Source: Alphaproteobacteria bacterium
Lineage (GTDB): Bacteria; Pseudomonadota; Alphaproteobacteria; Puniceispirillales; Puniceispirillaceae
Direction: 5' to 3'
Assembly: GCA_011525265.1 (NCBI GenBank)
Contig: WTHV01000045.1
Span: forward strand, 1 to 15,752
DNA: 15,752 bases
The position numbers and the translations under genes were made by a program. The notes beneath the pieces were generated by a model. That model had not been told where the DNA came from. It ran no database searches and was given only the letters and a program-made list of their open reading frames with translations. Positions 1-7,583 of the stretch are shown piece after piece. Position 1 is the first letter of the stretch, and the number at the start of each line of letters is the position of its first letter.

Positions 1-1271
1 TGCTTGCTCCTCTTGGCTATGTGCCGCATCACGCCCCTGAAGATGCTGATATGGTGATTTTGAACACCTGCCATATTCGCGAAAAAGCCTCTGAGAAGGT
101 GTTTTCTGAATTAGGACGTTTGCGCCAGTTAAAAGAGCGCGCACGTGATCAAATCGGCCGTGATATGATGATCACTGTTGCGGGATGTGTGGCACAAGCA
201 GAAGGTGCTGAGATTACGCGGCGTGCGCCATGGGTTGATATGGTTGTTGGCCCGCAAAGCTATCACCGCCTGCCAGAGTTGATTGCCAAGCTTGACCCCG
301 GTGCGCGCAATAATGTCATTGATACTGATATGCCAGAGGAAGTGAAATTTGATTTCCTTCCAGAAGAAGTCGCCCATAGAGGCCCTGCGGCCTTTTTATC
401 TGTTCAAGAAGGTTGTGATAAATTCTGTGCCTTTTGTGTGGTGCCTTATACAAGAGGTGCTGAGTTTTCGCGTACAGTGTCTCAAGTGGTTGATGAGACC
501 AAAAAATTGGTCGCTAATGGCACCAAAGAAATCACACTTCTTGGTCAGAATGTAAACGCCTATCATGGCGAAGGGCCTGATGGTAAGGTTTGGGGTCTCG
601 GCCGCTTATTGCACCATTTAGCTGAGATTGATGGGGTGGAGCGTTTGCGCTACACCACCTCTCACCCGCTTGATATGGATGATGAGTTAATCTTTGCCCA
701 TCGTGATATTCCAGCATTAATGCCGTATTTGCATTTGCCTGTTCAAGCAGGGTCTGATCATGTGTTAGATGCCATGAATCGCCGCCATACCGCAGATGAT
801 TATAAGCGCATTATTGGCCGCCTTCGTGATGTGGTGCCGAATCTGGCTTTATCTGGTGATTTCATCGTGGGCTTTCCTGGTGAGACAGATCAAGATTTTG
901 CCGATACGTTGCGCCTTGTGGATGAGGTGAAATATGCCTCTGCCTATAGTTTCAAATATTCTGAGCGCCCCGGCACACCTGCTGCCAATTCAGGCGATCA
1001 AATTGATGAGGCTGTGAAATCAGAGCGCCTTGCCTCGCTACAACAATTGCTTGATGCTCAGCAAATGGCATTTAACAAAGGGTGCGAAGGTGATGAAATG
1101 GCCATTTTGGTCGAGCGCAAAGGCGGCAGAGATGGTCAAATGACAGGGCGTTCCCCTTTCATGCAATCGGTCTATTTTGAAGGTAGTGAAACGCAAATCG
1201 GGCAAATACTTCCGATGCGCATTATCGAAGGGCGCCAAAACTCGCTGGCGGCTGAGATTATCGCATCGTAA
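1..1271 (+). CDS. miaB: MiaB, tRNA-2-methylthio-N6-dimethylallyladenosine synthase (5' partial)
   Basis: This radical-SAM enzyme adds a methylthio group to i6A37 of tRNAs that read UNN codons. It uses two [4Fe-4S] clusters and SAM. The reading frame is open from base 3 and its first residues (LAPLGY...) match the middle of the usual N-terminal domain, so roughly the first 30-40 residues lie outside the window. The GTG at 21 is not the true start. Counting from that GTG, cluster-binding cysteines of the UPF0004 domain are C17 (NTCHIREKA) and C56 (AGCVAQ). The radical-SAM CxxxCxxC motif is C132/C136/C139 (GCDKFCAFC). The last ~65 residues resemble a TRAM domain, which is involved in tRNA binding. 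The stop lies 32 bases before the phoH-like gene, and co-transcription with it is likely. MiaB is preferred over the paralogues RimO and MtaB because of the NTCHIREKA signature and the neighbourhood. Confidence 0.97.
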   Translation, partial: LAPLGYVPHHAPEDADMVILNTCHIREKASEKVFSELGRLRQLKERARDQIGRDMMITVAGCVAQAEGAEITRRAPWVDMVVGPQSYHRLPELIAKLDPGARNNVIDTDMPEEVKFDFLPEEVAHRGPAAFLSVQEGCDKFCAFCVVPYTRGAEFSRTVSQVVDETKKLVANGTKEITLLGQNVNAYHGEGPDGKVWGLGRLLHHLAEIDGVERLRYTTSHPLDMDDELIFAHRDIPALMPYLHLPVQAGSDHVLDAMNRRHTADDYKRIIGRLRDVVPNLALSGDFIVGFPGETDQDFADTLRLVDEVKYASAYSFKYSERPGTPAANSGDQIDEAVKSERLASLQQLLDAQQMAFNKGCEGDEMAILVERKGGRDGQMTGRSPFMQSVYFEGSETQIGQILPMRIIEGRQNSLAAEIIAS

Positions 1272-1303
1272 TGTGACGCTGATATCAAAAAGGGAACTGC
1301 CAC

Positions 1304-2308
1304 GTGGCAAAAGCAGACACAAAATCAAAGACGACCCCTTCAGTGGATAAAAAATTAACATTATCATTTGAGGATGCCGCGCTATTTACCGTTATTTGCG
1401 GGCAACATAATCAAACCCTCGCCAAATTAGAGCAAGCTCTTGATATCAGAGCTGATAGCTTTGGTAATGAAATTACCCTAATGGGACAAAAGGATGCGAT
1501 TAGCCATGCGGCTAAGGCGATTCAGGCACTATATAAAAAGCTGTCCAAGGCAGATGTCGCAGATGAGCGTATCGTATCTGATTTTATTGCTGATATGATG
1601 CGCCAAGCCGAGTTTGGCACCAAGGATGAGCCAGATGATGGGGCCACAGGCCCTATGGCAGTGACATGGAAGAAAAAGATTGTCGCACGCACCGCTAATC
1701 AGCGCGCTTATTTTGAAACATTGCATCATAATGAAGTTGTTTTCGGCCTTGGCCCTGCTGGCACAGGCAAAACATATATGGCCGTTGCTATGGCTGTTGA
1801 TGCGTTAAAAAAGCGACTTGTTGAGCGTATTGTCCTCTCGCGCCCTGCTGTGGAAGCAGGGGAGCGTTTAGGCTTTTTGCCAGGTGATATGAAAGAGAAA
1901 GTCGATCCATACTTACGCCCCTTATATGATGCGCTTTATGATATGATGCCATCTGACAAGGTGGATAAAATGCTGGCTTCTGGCGAGATTGAAATTGCGC
2001 CTTTAGCCTTTATGCGTGGCCGTACATTATCAAATGCCTTTGTGATTATTGATGAGGCACAAAATACCACAACAGTGCAGATGAAGATGGTGCTAACCCG
2101 CCTTGGCCAAGATTCCCGTATGGTTATCACAGGTGATATGTCGCAAGTCGATTTGCCATCTGGCCAGCAATCAGGCCTAGCAGATGCGGTTGGTCGCTTG
2201 CGCGGTGTCAAAGGGATTGGGATTAGTGAGCTAACAGGCGAAGATGTCGTTCGTCACCCTGTTGTTGCGCGCATTTTGAAAGCCTATGAGACAAAGCCTA
2301 AATCATAG
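1304..2308 (+). CDS. phoH: PhoH-like ATPase (YbeZ type)
   Basis: This is a P-loop ATPase of the PhoH/YbeZ family. The family is encoded next to ybeY in many bacteria and is thought to act with it in rRNA/RNA metabolism, although the exact substrate is unsettled. It has 334 residues, a normal family length. The N-terminal ~85 residues resemble the KH-like segment of YbeZ proteins. The ATPase core carries Walker A GPAGTGKT at 150-157 and Walker B VIIDEAQN at 247-254. The family-typical SRPAVEAGERLGFLPGD (179-195) and TGDMSQVDLP (277-286) lie in between and after. The start is GTG at 1304, preceded by AGGGA at 1291-1295 with an 8-base spacer. The gene follows miaB by 32 bases and precedes ybeY by 111 bases. 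The fold and family are seen directly; the role with YbeY comes from family knowledge. Confidence 0.94.
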   Translation: MAKADTKSKTTPSVDKKLTLSFEDAALFTVICGQHNQTLAKLEQALDIRADSFGNEITLMGQKDAISHAAKAIQALYKKLSKADVADERIVSDFIADMMRQAEFGTKDEPDDGATGPMAVTWKKKIVARTANQRAYFETLHHNEVVFGLGPAGTGKTYMAVAMAVDALKKRLVERIVLSRPAVEAGERLGFLPGDMKEKVDPYLRPLYDALYDMMPSDKVDKMLASGEIEIAPLAFMRGRTLSNAFVIIDEAQNTTTVQMKMVLTRLGQDSRMVITGDMSQVDLPSGQQSGLADAVGRLRGVKGIGISELTGEDVVRHPVVARILKAYETKPKS

Positions 2309-2374
2309 TTCGTTTCAAAGGGCATAGCGCCTATTGCTTGCGAGATAAGACGAGACTAGACAAAAGCAGTAAAA

Positions 2375-2394
2375 GCCTCTCATAGTAGAGAGGT
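2375..2394 (+). other. Small hairpin in the phoH-ybeY spacer
   Basis: CCTCTC (2376-2381) pairs perfectly with GAGAGG (2388-2393) around the loop ATAGTA, and G2375 can add a G-U pair with T2394. No T-run follows, so it is not an intrinsic terminator. It covers the GTG at 2393, an upstream in-frame candidate start of ybeY. That argues for the downstream ATG at 2420. A role as an RNA processing site is possible but unproven. Confidence 0.35.
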
Positions 2395-2419
2395 GCAGAA
2401 ACACAAGGTAAAAATAACG

Positions 2420-2974
2420 ATGCCAGCCGACAAGCCTCACCCCGCTGATTCACAATCTGATGATGATATATCATGGGTGTTTGACGATAATCACACGCTT
2501 GATCTGATTATTGCAGATAAAAGCTGGGCAAAGTTTATTGATGATGATTTGCATAAAGATGTGAAACAGCTTGTTTTATTTGTCTCTGGGTTACTCGAAA
2601 ATAGTGGTTTTTCAGCCTCGATGCGCTGGACAAATGATGCTGAGATGAAGGCGCTTAATAGACAATTCAGAGAGAAAGACAAAGCCACCAATGTGCTGTC
2701 TTTTCCGAATGATTTTCATAATCAAATTGAAGGCAGAGATGATAGTCTCTATCTTGGCGATTTGGCCTTTGGCTATGAGACAATGGCCAAAGAAGCGTCT
2801 GATATGGGTATTACAGTGGCCGCACATATGCGCCATTTAATCATACATGGGCTGTTGCATTTAATTGGCTGTGATCATGAAGATGAAGAGGATGCCACAG
2901 AAATGGAAGGGCTAGAAATAGCTGCTTTGAGCGTGATTGGTGTTGAAAATCCTTATCAAGGGGCATTGCTATGA
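2420..2974 (+). CDS. ybeY: YbeY, endoribonuclease / rRNA maturation factor
   Basis: YbeY is a single-metal endoribonuclease needed for 16S rRNA 3'-end maturation and 70S ribosome quality control. The metal-binding signature H-x3-H-x5-H is clear (HGLLHLIGCDH; H143, H147 and H153 from this start). It is preceded by the usual strand NVLSFP and by GDLAFGYE. The protein has 184 residues, with about 25-30 extra N-terminal residues rich in D, S and P compared with short YbeY proteins. The start is ATG 2420, with AAGGT at 2405-2409. The frame stays open back to a GTG at 2393, but that codon lies inside a hairpin with no room for a ribosome site. A later GTG near 2477 cannot be excluded. The 3' end overlaps the next gene by 4 bases (ATGA), indicating translational coupling. 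Only the exact start is uncertain. Confidence 0.94.
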   Translation: MPADKPHPADSQSDDDISWVFDDNHTLDLIIADKSWAKFIDDDLHKDVKQLVLFVSGLLENSGFSASMRWTNDAEMKALNRQFREKDKATNVLSFPNDFHNQIEGRDDSLYLGDLAFGYETMAKEASDMGITVAAHMRHLIIHGLLHLIGCDHEDEEDATEMEGLEIAALSVIGVENPYQGALL

Positions 2975-3852
2975 TGTGGCGGTCACTTTCAAAATTATTT
3001 CCTTTTATCGGCAAGTCAGTCGCTGACAGAGAAGAGCTAACAGATTTGATTGAAAGCTCAATCAAAGAGACGGTGGCCTTTGATAATCACGAAAGAGCCT
3101 TGCTGCAAAATATGCTTGGTTTGCGCGATATCACAGCAGAAGATGTGATGGTGCCGCGCGCTGATATTAATGCCATTGATTTATCTGATGATAGTCAGGT
3201 GAATTTCCAGAAAATCGTTAGCACACAGCATAGCCGCGTGCCTGCTTTTCAAGAATCGATGGATAAGGTCGTTGGCTTTTTGCATATGAAAGATTTGATG
3301 GAACGCCTTGCCTCAGGTGAGTTTAAGGCTGATAAATCATTTGATTTCACACCCCTATTGCGTCCGGTCATTTTTGTATCCCCTTCTATTCGGTTGCTTG
3401 ATTTGCTTCATGAAATGCGTCTGAAACGCCAGCATCTAGCGCTTGTGGTTGATGAATTTGGGGGTGTTGATGGGCTGATTACCATCGAAGATTTGGTCGA
3501 AGAAATCGTTGGTGAAATCGAAGATGAACATGATGAGGCTGTCTTGCCACAATTTGAAGTCTTTGATGATGGCACAGCCATTGCTGCTGCGCGACTTGAA
3601 ATTGGGGCATTGGAAATTCTAACCGGCCCATTGATGGATAAAGAAGATGATGATGAGATAGACACAATTGGTGGTCTTGTCTTATCTCTTGCTGGTCATG
3701 TCCCTTCAAGAGGTGAGGTGATAACGCATCCTGCGGGTATTGAATTTGAAGTGCTAGATGGTGACCCGCGCCAAATTAAACTGTTGCGGATTTGTGGTCT
3801 GACGAATTTGAATGGCGGTGTATCGTCACAGGATATAACGCAACCGCAATAG
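2971..3852 (+). CDS. corC: CBS-domain protein of the CorC/TlyC (HlyC) family
   Basis: This 293-residue protein has the soluble CorC layout: a charged N-terminal stretch, a pair of CBS domains (~58-115 and ~130-185) and a C-terminal CorC_HlyC domain (~195-275). The linker motif MVPRADINAI (60-69) and the second CBS core VVDEFGGVDGLITIEDLVEEIVGEI (159-183) are typical. No DUF21 membrane domain is present, so it resembles CorC rather than the membrane-bound CorB/YfjD type. Family members are linked to magnesium/cobalt efflux, and the old haemolysin label (TlyC) is probably misleading. The start ATG 2971 overlaps the ybeY stop; ATG 2974 is an equally possible start. The stop TAG (3850-3852) lies inside the ribosome site of lnt. 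The ybeY-corC-lnt order is widely conserved in proteobacteria. Confidence 0.9.
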   Translation: MMWRSLSKLFPFIGKSVADREELTDLIESSIKETVAFDNHERALLQNMLGLRDITAEDVMVPRADINAIDLSDDSQVNFQKIVSTQHSRVPAFQESMDKVVGFLHMKDLMERLASGEFKADKSFDFTPLLRPVIFVSPSIRLLDLLHEMRLKRQHLALVVDEFGGVDGLITIEDLVEEIVGEIEDEHDEAVLPQFEVFDDGTAIAAARLEIGALEILTGPLMDKEDDDEIDTIGGLVLSLAGHVPSRGEVITHPAGIEFEVLDGDPRQIKLLRICGLTNLNGGVSSQDITQPQ

Positions 3853-3860
3853 GAGCTATG

Positions 3861-5426
3861 ATGCGACCGGCTATAGCACGAGTTTGGCATTTTTGTCTTG
3901 ATCGCGGCGTATTGGCTAGTTTTTGCGCTGGTGCATTGGCGACATTAGCACTTCCGCCTGCGGATTTTATGCCAGCATTTTTGGCACTTGGCTTTGTTTT
4001 TTACCGCGCCGCTTATGCTGTCCAATGGCGCGAATCTTGCCTTTACATTGGCGCTGGTGCCTATGGCTGGTTTTTTGCCTCTCTTTATTGGATTAGCAAC
4101 TCTCTTCTTGTTGGTGCGGCTGATTATTGGTTTCTGATACCTTTCAGTCTTTTTGGCATCCCTGTGATTGTCAGCCTCTTTTGGGTTGTTGGCGCCGGGA
4201 TTGGCTTTGGCATAGCGCGCACAAAAGCTGGCAGAATGGTAATGATGGCTGTAATGGTTGGCGCAAGTGAATGGGCAAGAGAGTTTGTTGCCACAGGTTT
4301 TCCGTGGAATGCCCCTGGCCTAATTGTTTTAAGCAGTGATTTCACCGCAGCATTACCAGCGATATTTGGCCAGACAGGATGTAATTTCCTTGCCCTATTT
4401 GCGGTTATATTGCTCCCGCTATTTCTCCATTATAGGCATGAAAATAGTGGTAAGATACGCCGCATGATACCCTCCGCTATTGCCGTGATCCTTATCGTCA
4501 TGACGGGGCTTTTATTCTATGCGAATAGGCAGATAACCCCGCAAAATCCTGTTGATGAGGCAAGCGGTATTCGTGTCGTGCAACCTGCCGTGCCACAAGC
4601 TGAAAAATGGCAAAGAGATAAAAGAGATAATCACCTTGCAAGATTAGAACAATTATCAATAGCCCCATCAAATCGTGTGATTGACCTTGTTATTTGGCCT
4701 GAAACAGCTTTTGCTGGCGATTATCATCAAGAGGCATCTTTGTTTGATTCGATGGCGAAGAACATTGCGAATACGCACGGTGCGAGTGGTGGTGCAGGTC
4801 AATTATTATCGGGCATTGTGCGCTTTGATGCAGAAGATAACTTGCGTAATTCTGCCTTGCTTATTGCCGAAGATGGGACAAAGGCCCTTTATAATAAAAC
4901 ACATTTGGTGCCTTTTGGCGAATATGTGCCTTGGCGCAGTATCCCCTTTATTGATGCGATTGCAGGGCCAGTTGATTTTGTCGCAGGTGATAAGGTAAGG
5001 CCCCTTTTTGCGCCGCATTTTGGGTTTATTCTGCCCTTGATTTGCTATGAGGCCATCTTCCCTGCCTTGCCAAGGCGTGCCACTCAGCGCCCAACGATAA
5101 TCATAAATCTGACAAATGATGGATGGTTCGGCCATACGGCAGGCCCTTACCAGCATTTAGCGCAGACCAGAATGACAGCTATCAGCTATGGTATCGCTAT
5201 TGTGCGTGTTGCTAATTCTGGCATTTCTGCAGCCTATGATGGCAAGGGCAATGAAATTGCCGCCCTAGGTCTCGGCGAGCAAGGCGTCTTTGATATCGCA
5301 CGCCCTGCCCAATATGCCGCAACTTTTTTCGCTCGTTTTGGCATGGTGATCACGCTCTGCCTGTTCATCGTATTATTTGGGGTTGCTGTTCTACTTGACC
5401 GAAGAGGGAAAAAACGGCAGGTATGA
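3861..5426 (+). CDS. lnt: Lnt, apolipoprotein N-acyltransferase
   Basis: Lnt is an inner-membrane enzyme that transfers a third acyl chain from phospholipid to the N-terminal cysteine of lipoproteins, the last step before Lol sorting. From ATG 3861 it has 521 residues. The N-terminal ~225 residues contain several hydrophobic helices, followed by a nitrilase-like periplasmic domain and a final membrane helix (~495-513). The catalytic triad is visible: E281 (IWPETAFAG), K346 (NKTHLVPFGEYVPWR) and C395 (LICYEAIFP). NLTNDGWFG follows, as expected. The site AGGAG (3851-3855) sits 5 bases before ATG 3861 and 2 bases before ATG 3858, so 3861 is preferred. The open frame continues upstream to a GTG at 3792, inside corC, and that start is rejected. 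The preceding stop codon overlaps the ribosome site, suggesting coupled translation. Confidence 0.96.
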   Translation: MRPAIARVWHFCLDRGVLASFCAGALATLALPPADFMPAFLALGFVFYRAAYAVQWRESCLYIGAGAYGWFFASLYWISNSLLVGAADYWFLIPFSLFGIPVIVSLFWVVGAGIGFGIARTKAGRMVMMAVMVGASEWAREFVATGFPWNAPGLIVLSSDFTAALPAIFGQTGCNFLALFAVILLPLFLHYRHENSGKIRRMIPSAIAVILIVMTGLLFYANRQITPQNPVDEASGIRVVQPAVPQAEKWQRDKRDNHLARLEQLSIAPSNRVIDLVIWPETAFAGDYHQEASLFDSMAKNIANTHGASGGAGQLLSGIVRFDAEDNLRNSALLIAEDGTKALYNKTHLVPFGEYVPWRSIPFIDAIAGPVDFVAGDKVRPLFAPHFGFILPLICYEAIFPALPRRATQRPTIIINLTNDGWFGHTAGPYQHLAQTRMTAISYGIAIVRVANSGISAAYDGKGNEIAALGLGEQGVFDIARPAQYAATFFARFGMVITLCLFIVLFGVAVLLDRRGKKRQV

Positions 5427-5459
5427 TATGAATTTCAAGCAAATGGCTAGGAGACACTT

Positions 5460-6626
5460 ATGAGTTATCTTTTCACATCCGAATCAGTATCAGAAGGACA
5501 TCCAGATAAGGTCTGCGATCGTGTATCAGATACCGTCTTGGATTTGTTTTTATCGCAAGATAATCAAGCACGTGTAGCCTGTGAGACATTGGCGACGACT
5601 AACCGTGTTGTTTTGGCAGGTGAGGTGCGCGCGCCTGAAGATAAGCTTGATGGCATTATGGCCGCCATTGAGCCAGCTGTGCGTGCGGCGATTAAAGATA
5701 TCGGCTATGAGCAAGAGAAATTCCACCATGCGCATTTTGAGTTTCAAAATTATTTGCATGAACAATCAGCGCATATTGCACAAGGTGTTGATGAGGCGCA
5801 TGGCAAAGAAGAAGGCGCAGGTGACCAAGGGTTAATGTTTGGCTATGCGTGCCGCGAGACAGATGAATTAATGCCGGCACCGATTCATTATTCACATGGC
5901 ATCCTGCAACGCCTTGCCGTGATGAGAAAATCTGATTCTGACAGTATTTTACGCCCTGATGCCAAATCACAATTAACAGTGATTTATGATGATGAAGGTC
6001 GTATTACAGGCGTTGATAAAATCGTGCTATCAACGCAGCACGCTGTTGGCGCAAGCCAAGATGATATTCGCCGCCTTGTGACGCCAGTCATAGCAGATGT
6101 CTTGCCAGAAGGGTGGATGGTAAGTCCTGAGGATTTGCTGATTAACCCAACAGGCACATTTGAAATTGGTGGCCCTGATGGTGATGCCGGCCTGACAGGT
6201 CGTAAGATCATTGTGGATACTTATGGCGGGGCGGCCCCACATGGTGGCGGTGCTTTTTCAGGTAAGGATCCAACAAAGGTAGATCGCTCTGCTGCCTACG
6301 CTGCACGCTATTTGGCAAAAAATGTGGTGGCATCTGGCTTGGCCGAGAAATGTACCATTCAGCTTGCTTATGCGATTGGTGTGGCAGAACCTGTATCAGT
6401 TTATGTTGATACGCATGGCACAGGCACAGGCAATGATAACAGCCTGCAAGATCAATTGCGCGGCCTTGTGGATTTAACGCCAAAAGGCATCCGCACGCAT
6501 CTTGGTCTCAATGCGCCAATCTATGCCCCAACCTCAGCCTATGGCCATTTTGGCCGTAAAGCAGGTGAGGCAGGTGCAGGCACATTCCCATGGGAAGCTG
6601 TTGATATTGCCGCCAAGCTTTTGTAA
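5460..6626 (+). CDS. metK: MetK, S-adenosylmethionine synthetase
   Basis: MetK makes S-adenosylmethionine from methionine and ATP in the cytosol. It has 388 residues, the normal length. Signatures include GHPDK (13-17) with the ATP-binding histidine, GAGDQG (119-124), INPTGTFEIGGPDGDAGLTGRKI (228-250) and the phosphate-binding loop GGGAFSGKDPTKVDRS (262-277). The start ATG 5460 has a strong site AGGAGA (5449-5454) with a 5-base spacer. The gap from lnt is only 33 bases, too short for a SAM-sensing riboswitch. The small helix-turn-helix regulator gene often found between lnt and metK in related bacteria is missing. The product serves MiaB upstream and TrmB downstream, both SAM users. Expression probably depends on read-through from lnt or on a promoter inside lnt. 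Confidence 0.98.
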   Translation: MSYLFTSESVSEGHPDKVCDRVSDTVLDLFLSQDNQARVACETLATTNRVVLAGEVRAPEDKLDGIMAAIEPAVRAAIKDIGYEQEKFHHAHFEFQNYLHEQSAHIAQGVDEAHGKEEGAGDQGLMFGYACRETDELMPAPIHYSHGILQRLAVMRKSDSDSILRPDAKSQLTVIYDDEGRITGVDKIVLSTQHAVGASQDDIRRLVTPVIADVLPEGWMVSPEDLLINPTGTFEIGGPDGDAGLTGRKIIVDTYGGAAPHGGGAFSGKDPTKVDRSAAYAARYLAKNVVASGLAEKCTIQLAYAIGVAEPVSVYVDTHGTGTGNDNSLQDQLRGLVDLTPKGIRTHLGLNAPIYAPTSAYGHFGRKAGEAGAGTFPWEAVDIAAKLL

Positions 6627-6636
6627 AAGCATCTCA

Positions 6637-6678
6637 CCTGCTTGAGTGTCCTGCTTGAGTATATGGTTGCCAAGCAAC
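6637..6678 (+). repeat. Short tandem repeat and hairpin in the metK-trmB spacer
   Basis: CCTGCTTGAGT occurs twice, at 6637-6647 and 6650-6660 (13-base period). A perfect small inverted repeat follows, GTTGC-CAA-GCAAC at 6666-6678. There is no T-run behind it, so it is not a standard terminator, and no good -10 element is placed to use the TTGAGT copies as a -35. This is an 81-base spacer with no evident gene. The function is unknown and the repeat may be a chance slippage product. Confidence 0.4.
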
Positions 6679-6707
6679 GGTTCTGTTATGTGAAGAAATA
6701 GGCGACA

Positions 6708-7427
6708 ATGTCAGATCGAGATGCATTGCCGAAATTGGGTGTAAATAATAAAGGCCCTCGTGGTGAACTGCCATTTTATGGCAGACGCAAAGGTCGTCCT
6801 CTGCGCCCGCAAATGCAGAAATATTATGATGAGCTATTGCCACAAATTTCTGTACCGCGTGATCTTGAGACGCTTGAAGGGCTGTTTCCTCATAATCCAA
6901 AAGATATCTATCTTGAGATAGGCTTTGGCGGTGGTGAGCATCTTGCCGCTATTGCGGGGGCCGCGCCTGAATGTGGGTTTATTGGCGCAGAGCCTTTCAT
7001 GAATGGTGTTGCAAGCTTGCTTCGTCATATTGATGAAGATGGCATCTCAAATATCCGCATTTGGCCTGATGATGTCAGGCTTATTCTGGATTTCTTGCCA
7101 GAGGCGTGTCTTGCAGGCGCTTATATTATGTTCCCTGACCCTTGGCCGAAAAAACGCCATGCTGGCAGACGTATTTTACAAGCCTCTATGCGTGACAGGC
7201 TTGCCCGTCTTATCCGCCCTGGCGGTTCTTTGCGCATGGCATCTGATCACCCGATTGCCAAGACATGGCTATTGGCAGAGGCAATGGCAGATGACAGGTT
7301 TGAATGGTGTGCGTCTTCTGCCAAAGACTGGCAGAACCGTCCTGAAGGCTGGCCAGAAACGCGTTATATGGCAAAGGGTGTTGATGAGGGGCGTGCCTCA
7401 AGCTGGTTTGATTTTAAACGGCTATAG
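6708..7427 (+). CDS. trmB: TrmB, tRNA (guanine-46-N7)-methyltransferase
   Basis: TrmB is a class I SAM-dependent methyltransferase that makes m7G46 in the variable loop of tRNA. It has 239 residues. The basic N-terminal segment FYGRRKGRPLRP (23-34) is typical of alphaproteobacterial members. SAM-binding motif I is LEIGFGGGEH (69-78), and the family hallmark FPDPWPKKRH (142-151) contributes to guanine recognition and catalysis. The C-terminal TRYMAKG (218-224) corresponds to the conserved T-R/K-(Y/F)-E-x-K region, with M in place of the usual E. The start ATG 6708 has only a weak upstream AGG (6702-6704), and no better start agrees with the family N-terminus. The stop lies 70 bases before a probable terminator. 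Confidence 0.96.
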   Translation: MSDRDALPKLGVNNKGPRGELPFYGRRKGRPLRPQMQKYYDELLPQISVPRDLETLEGLFPHNPKDIYLEIGFGGGEHLAAIAGAAPECGFIGAEPFMNGVASLLRHIDEDGISNIRIWPDDVRLILDFLPEACLAGAYIMFPDPWPKKRHAGRRILQASMRDRLARLIRPGGSLRMASDHPIAKTWLLAEAMADDRFEWCASSAKDWQNRPEGWPETRYMAKGVDEGRASSWFDFKRL

Positions 7428-7447
7428 GCCATAGGCCGTGATAAGAC

Positions 7448-7477
7448 TTGCTTATTGACCGCCTTTTGGTGTATAAG
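7448..7477 (+). promoter_or_regulatory. Candidate promoter upstream of rimP
   Basis: TTGCTT (7448-7453) and TATAAG (7472-7477) are separated by 18 bases. The -10 is a good match; the -35 keeps only the TTG core. A transcript would start near 7484, before the hairpin at 7498-7522, so that hairpin would act as a leader terminator for the rimP operon. The evidence is only two short motifs in an AT-rich spacer. Confidence 0.25.
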
Positions 7478-7497
7478 GGACAAAATCCGGAAAAATT

Positions 7498-7529
7498 GGC
7501 GGTGGGCTTTTTAAAGTCCGCCTTTTTTT
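7498..7529 (+). terminator. Probable intrinsic terminator / attenuator before rimP
   Basis: GGCGG (7498-7502) pairs with CCGCC (7518-7522), directly followed by seven T's (7523-7529). Inside the loop, CTTT (7507-7510) can pair with AAAG (7513-7516), though the resulting loop is very tight. The arm GGCGG(T) can alternatively pair with ACCGCC at 7458-7463, which would block the terminator. It could end the metK-trmB transcript or attenuate entry into rimP-nusA-infB. Leader attenuators before rimP have been proposed in other proteobacteria. Confidence 0.6.
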
Positions 7530-7583
7530 ATGTCAAAAATCTGGGTTTTTATCATTGGTTAGAAAGGCACATAAGGCACGATA

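Noticed and set aside
21..23. GTG as the miaB start
   Set aside because: The frame is open to the left edge and encodes family-like residues before it, so the gene is truncated by the window.
3792..3794. GTG as the lnt start
   Set aside because: It would overlap corC by 61 bases and add residues unlike Lnt. AGGAG at 3851-3855 points to ATG 3861 (or 3858).
5427..5459. SAM riboswitch before metK
   Set aside because: The gap is 33 bases, too short for any known SAM-sensing RNA, and no structure is visible.
7530..7583. A second promoter for rimP using TATCAT at 7550-7555
   Set aside because: The -10 is acceptable, but no -35-like hexamer lies 16-18 bases upstream; the ATGTCA at 7530 leaves only 14 bases.
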